This document shows positions 61,649-64,000 of a stretch of DNA of 64,000 nt, one piece after another. Numbering within the stretch: position 1 is the stretch's first letter; every line of letters begins with the position of its first letter. Under the pieces are notes generated by a model that was given only the letters and a program-made list of their open reading frames with translations, made no database searches and was not told the DNA's origin. Source of the stretch: Stutzerimonas stutzeri (GTDB lineage: Bacteria; Pseudomonadota; Gammaproteobacteria; Pseudomonadales; Pseudomonadaceae). Made by a program: the position numbers and the translations under genes. The DNA lies in contig NZ_POUL01000002.1 of assembly GCF_002890895.1 (NCBI RefSeq), positions 1 to 64,000 on the forward strand, in the 5' to 3' direction.

Positions 61649-63271
61649 ATGCTACGCAAATTGAAAATCTCCCATCGCACGCTGCTGTTCTTTGCGCTTG
61701 TAGCCGTGCTGCTGGCCGCGCTTGGGTTGTTCAGCCTGATGCAGATGTCCGCGATACGTGCTGCGGGCAGCGAGATCGACTCCGATTGGATGCCAAGCCA
61801 GGCGGCCGCTGACGATATGGCGCTGAATCTTGCTCACGTGCGGATCGAATCCATGCGGCAGTTGGCCTTCCAAGACGCCGAAACGCTTCGCAAGAGCGAC
61901 GAGCAGATCGCTGCAGCAATGACCAAGCTCAGCCAGCTGATGGCTCGTTACGAGGAGCACATATCCAATCCTGATGAGGCTCGCGTGTTCGGTGTCGTCA
62001 AGAATGTATACGCCAGCTATCCCCAAGCGCTTCAGGATCGCCAGCGCGTGCTTGCCGCCAACCCGAGCGAGGACAGGGCTGCCGCGGTGAACGCGCGGGT
62101 TAGCGAGCTTAGCCACCAGCTCGAACAGGCTTTGTTGGAACTCCGGTCGTTTAACGAGGAGGGCGCCCATCATGCTGTCGAGGCGGCCACGTCCGTTTAT
62201 CGGAACGCGCAGAGGGTGATCGCCTCGGTGATCCTGGTTGCGTTGGTCTCGACCGTTGCGCTGGCGCTGCTGTTGACCGCCAGCATCGTGCGGCCCATGC
62301 GTCGCGCTGTCGCCGTTTCGAATCAGATTGCCAAAGGCGACCTCACCCATGAAGTTCATGTTAATGGCAACGACGAAGCCACTGAGCTGCTGACCTCGCT
62401 GAGCGAGATGCAGGCCAACCTGCGTAGCATCATCGGGCAGATCAACGATTCGGCCCATGTGCTGACGGCTTCGGCCGAAGAAATGAGCGCTGTCATGCTG
62501 GACAGCACCGAGGGCTTGCAGCGGCAGAACGATCAGATTGAACAGGCCGCCACGGCGGTGAATGAGATGACTTGTGCGGTCGAAGAGGTGGCCAGCAATG
62601 CCGTATCCACCTCCGAGGCGTCGCGGGCTTCCAGCGAGTCGGCTCAGCAGGGACGTATGCAGCTCGAAGACGCCATTGCATCGATACAGGCGTTGGCGGC
62701 TGATGTTGTCAGCGCCTCGGCCCGTGCCGGTGAGCTGGCCGATCAGACCCACAACATCACCCGTGTGCTGGATGTAATTCGCGCGGTGGCCGAGCAGACC
62801 AACCTGCTGGCCCTGAACGCTGCCATTGAGGCGGCGCGAGCCGGAGACGCCGGCCGCGGCTTCGCCGTGGTGGCGGATGAGGTGAGAGCATTGGCGAAAC
62901 GTACCGGTGAGTCGACCCGAGAAATCGAGTCGATGCTTGGCAGCATTCAGCAAGGCACCGGGCTGACAGTCGAAGCGCTGCAACAAGGCGCCTCGCGCGC
63001 GCAGACCACCCTGAACAAGGCCGAAGCGGCTGGCGTTGCCCTGGTGCGGATTGCCGAGACGGTCGCCGGAATCAACGAGCGCAACCTGGTCATCGCCAGT
63101 GCGTCGGAGGAGCAGGCGCAGGTGGCCCGTGAGATAGATCGAAACTTGGTCAGCATTCGTGATCTCTCGGTGCAAACCTCTGCTGGCGCCCAGCAAACCA
63201 GTGTGGCGACTCAGGAGCTGTCGCGCCTGGCGGTGGATCTGAATGGACTGGTGAGTCGTTTCCGGATGTAG
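61649..63271 (+). CDS. Methyl-accepting chemotaxis protein, 4-helix-bundle sensor
   Basis: 540-residue chemoreceptor: membrane segment at about 10-30, a periplasmic four-helix-bundle domain (about 33-190, 4HB_MCP-like), a second membrane segment (about 192-215), HAMP ([18 protein letters not shown]) and a signalling domain with [21 protein letters not shown]. The start [11 protein letters not shown] was preferred over a TTG ten codons earlier. It lies between liuD and liuE on the opposite strand. The ligand is unknown. Confidence 0.92.
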   Translation: MLRKLKISHRTLLFFALVAVLLAALGLFSLMQMSAIRAAGSEIDSDWMPSQAAADDMALNLAHVRIESMRQLAFQDAETLRKSDEQIAAAMTKLSQLMARYEEHISNPDEARVFGVVKNVYASYPQALQDRQRVLAANPSEDRAAAVNARVSELSHQLEQALLELRSFNEEGAHHAVEAATSVYRNAQRVIASVILVALVSTVALALLLTASIVRPMRRAVAVSNQIAKGDLTHEVHVNGNDEATELLTSLSEMQANLRSIIGQINDSAHVLTASAEEMSAVMLDSTEGLQRQNDQIEQAATAVNEMTCAVEEVASNAVSTSEASRASSESAQQGRMQLEDAIASIQALAADVVSASARAGELADQTHNITRVLDVIRAVAEQTNLLALNAAIEAARAGDAGRGFAVVADEVRALAKRTGESTREIESMLGSIQQGTGLTVEALQQGASRAQTTLNKAEAAGVALVRIAETVAGINERNLVIASASEEQAQVAREIDRNLVSIRDLSVQTSAGAQQTSVATQELSRLAVDLNGLVSRFRM

Positions 63272-63356
63272 CCGCTGCGCTGTGACTGCGCCGCTCCCGG
63301 AGCGTGAAGGGCGATTTATTGCTCGTCCGCGAGAGCGGCGACCTCTCGGGTCGCTG

Positions 63357-63383
63357 CCTTCGCAAGCAGGCTCGCTTCTACAA
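63357..63383. repeat. REP-like sequence after the 4HB chemoreceptor
   Basis: CTTCGCAAGCAGGCTCGCTTC followed by TAC resembles the common Pseudomonas REP (CTTCGCGAGCAAGCTCGCTC and onward). It is an imperfect palindrome in the spacer between the convergent chemoreceptor and liuD genes. Confidence 0.5.
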
Positions 63384-63471
63384 CGGCCGCATTGAGCGGC
63401 TGGACCTACGCCACCAGCGCCTGGCGAGGCCGGCAGAGCCTGCCCGATTGCCCGGCCTGCGGCGGCTTTCA

Positions 63472-64000
63472 TCACTCAAGCTCTACCAAAGTGGTGCCTT
63501 CACTGATCATCTCGCCTTCAGTGCAGTAGACGGCTTTCACCACGCCCGCTTCGGCGGCTCGGATGCTGTGCTCCATCTTCATCGCTTCCAGCACGACCAG
63601 TGTGGTGCCGGCCTCGACGGTCTGCCCGGCCTCGACCAGTACGCGAACAATGCTGCCATTCATGGGGGCGGTGAGGCCGCCGTGATGTTGGTGGCTGGCC
63701 TCGACTTCGGCGATGGGATCAAACGCGGTGACCGCCTGCAACTCGCCATTCCATTCAAGGTAAAGCGTTTCGTCCTTACGGAGGGTCTTTGGCTGACGGC
63801 TGGCTTGCGAGGCGGCCAACTCGCTTCTGGCGGTGGCAGTATCGATGCGCACCAGTCGGCTTTCACCGTTGCATTGCAGGTGCACGCCGATCCGCGCCGG
63901 CATACCGAAGCGCAGGCCATCGCGCTGCGCCCAAGGCGAATGAAGGTCGTCCTCACGAATTTTCGCCGGCTCGGTCTGCACGAACAGCCCGGCGGCGAGC
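63472..64000 (-). CDS. liuD: Methylcrotonyl-CoA carboxylase alpha subunit, C-terminal end (partial)
   Basis: The last 176 or so residues of a biotin carboxylase subunit; the gene continues past the right edge. The biotinyl domain is clear: MNGSIVRVLVEAGQTVEAG and the biotin attachment lysine in EAMKMEH, close to the C-terminus. Given liuE and liuR nearby, the enzyme is most likely the 3-methylcrotonyl-CoA carboxylase of leucine catabolism, though acetyl/propionyl- or geranyl-CoA carboxylases have similar ends. Confidence 0.85.
   Translation of the reverse strand, partial: LAAGLFVQTEPAKIREDDLHSPWAQRDGLRFGMPARIGVHLQCNGESRLVRIDTATARSELAASQASRQPKTLRKDETLYLEWNGELQAVTAFDPIAEVEASHQHHGGLTAPMNGSIVRVLVEAGQTVEAGTTLVVLEAMKMEHSIRAAEAGVVKAVYCTEGEMISEGTTLVELE

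Noticed and set aside
61652-63475. A 607-codon minus-strand open frame opposite the 4HB chemoreceptor, which would keep the liu genes contiguous
   Set aside because: Its product lacks any domain, while the plus strand encodes a complete chemoreceptor with all landmarks.
1-64000. CRISPR array, tRNA, rRNA, plasmid or prophage signatures
   Set aside because: No regularly spaced direct repeats, no recognisable tRNA or rRNA sequence, and no phage structural or integrase genes were seen.

Overview
The window is high-GC, densely packed DNA from a gamma-proteobacterium of the Pseudomonas/Stutzerimonas type. The BenR, PcaR, DhcA/DhcB, LiuR and OprD-like proteins and the intergenic REP-like hairpins all point there. 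Species is not determined. No rRNA, tRNA, CRISPR array or prophage was seen; the only mobile-element trace is the 3' end of an IS110-type transposase at the left edge.

Left part (0.3-7.5 kb): a chemoreceptor, then a minus-strand operon for short-chain 3-ketoacid use (dhcA-dhcB-atoB-atoE-like) with a divergent LysR regulator. Centre-left (7.7-26.5 kb): one compact block carries the whole route from benzoate to succinyl-CoA plus acetyl-CoA: benR, a hybrid sensor kinase, benABCD, benK, catBCA, benE, a BenF-like porin, then pcaR, pcaIJF and pcaD. benR acts through a TGCA-N6-GGATA tandem operator before benA, and PcaR-type operators lie before pcaR and pcaI. The protocatechuate branch (pcaGH, pcaB, pcaC) and catR are not in the window.

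26.6-29.9 kb holds an OprD-type porin and a tannase/MHETase-fold exported esterase. 30-51 kb is mixed: a CPA1 antiporter, a VOC gene broken by an in-frame amber codon with a divergent LysR, a signalling island (two GGDEF-EAL proteins and two large hybrid kinases), an AraC/LysE pair, pgm, RidA, a LysR, and an M42 peptidase gene broken by a one-base frameshift.

52-58.5 kb holds a 3-hydroxybutyrate dehydrogenase (bdhA), a sigma-54 enhancer-binding protein and a DctP-DctQ-DctM TRAP transporter. The right end is leucine/ketone-body catabolism (liuR, a second 3-oxoacid CoA-transferase pair, liuE, the 3' end of liuD) interrupted by an oppositely oriented chemoreceptor.

The most interesting signal is regulatory. 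Four separate units (bdhA, the TRAP operon, the porin and the exported esterase) each have a -24/-12 (sigma-54) promoter-like element and, about 70-155 bp upstream, two or three copies of a dyad TGTCC-N8-GGACA or close variants. In the porin and esterase units the nearest dyad centre is the same distance (about 118 bp) from the promoter edge. This suggests that one enhancer-binding protein, probably the one encoded at 53.5-54.9 kb, controls a scattered pathway: outer-membrane entry, ester hydrolysis, TRAP uptake and 3-hydroxybutyrate oxidation, feeding acetoacetate to the CoA-transferase and thiolase genes at both ends. The substrate is inferred, not shown.
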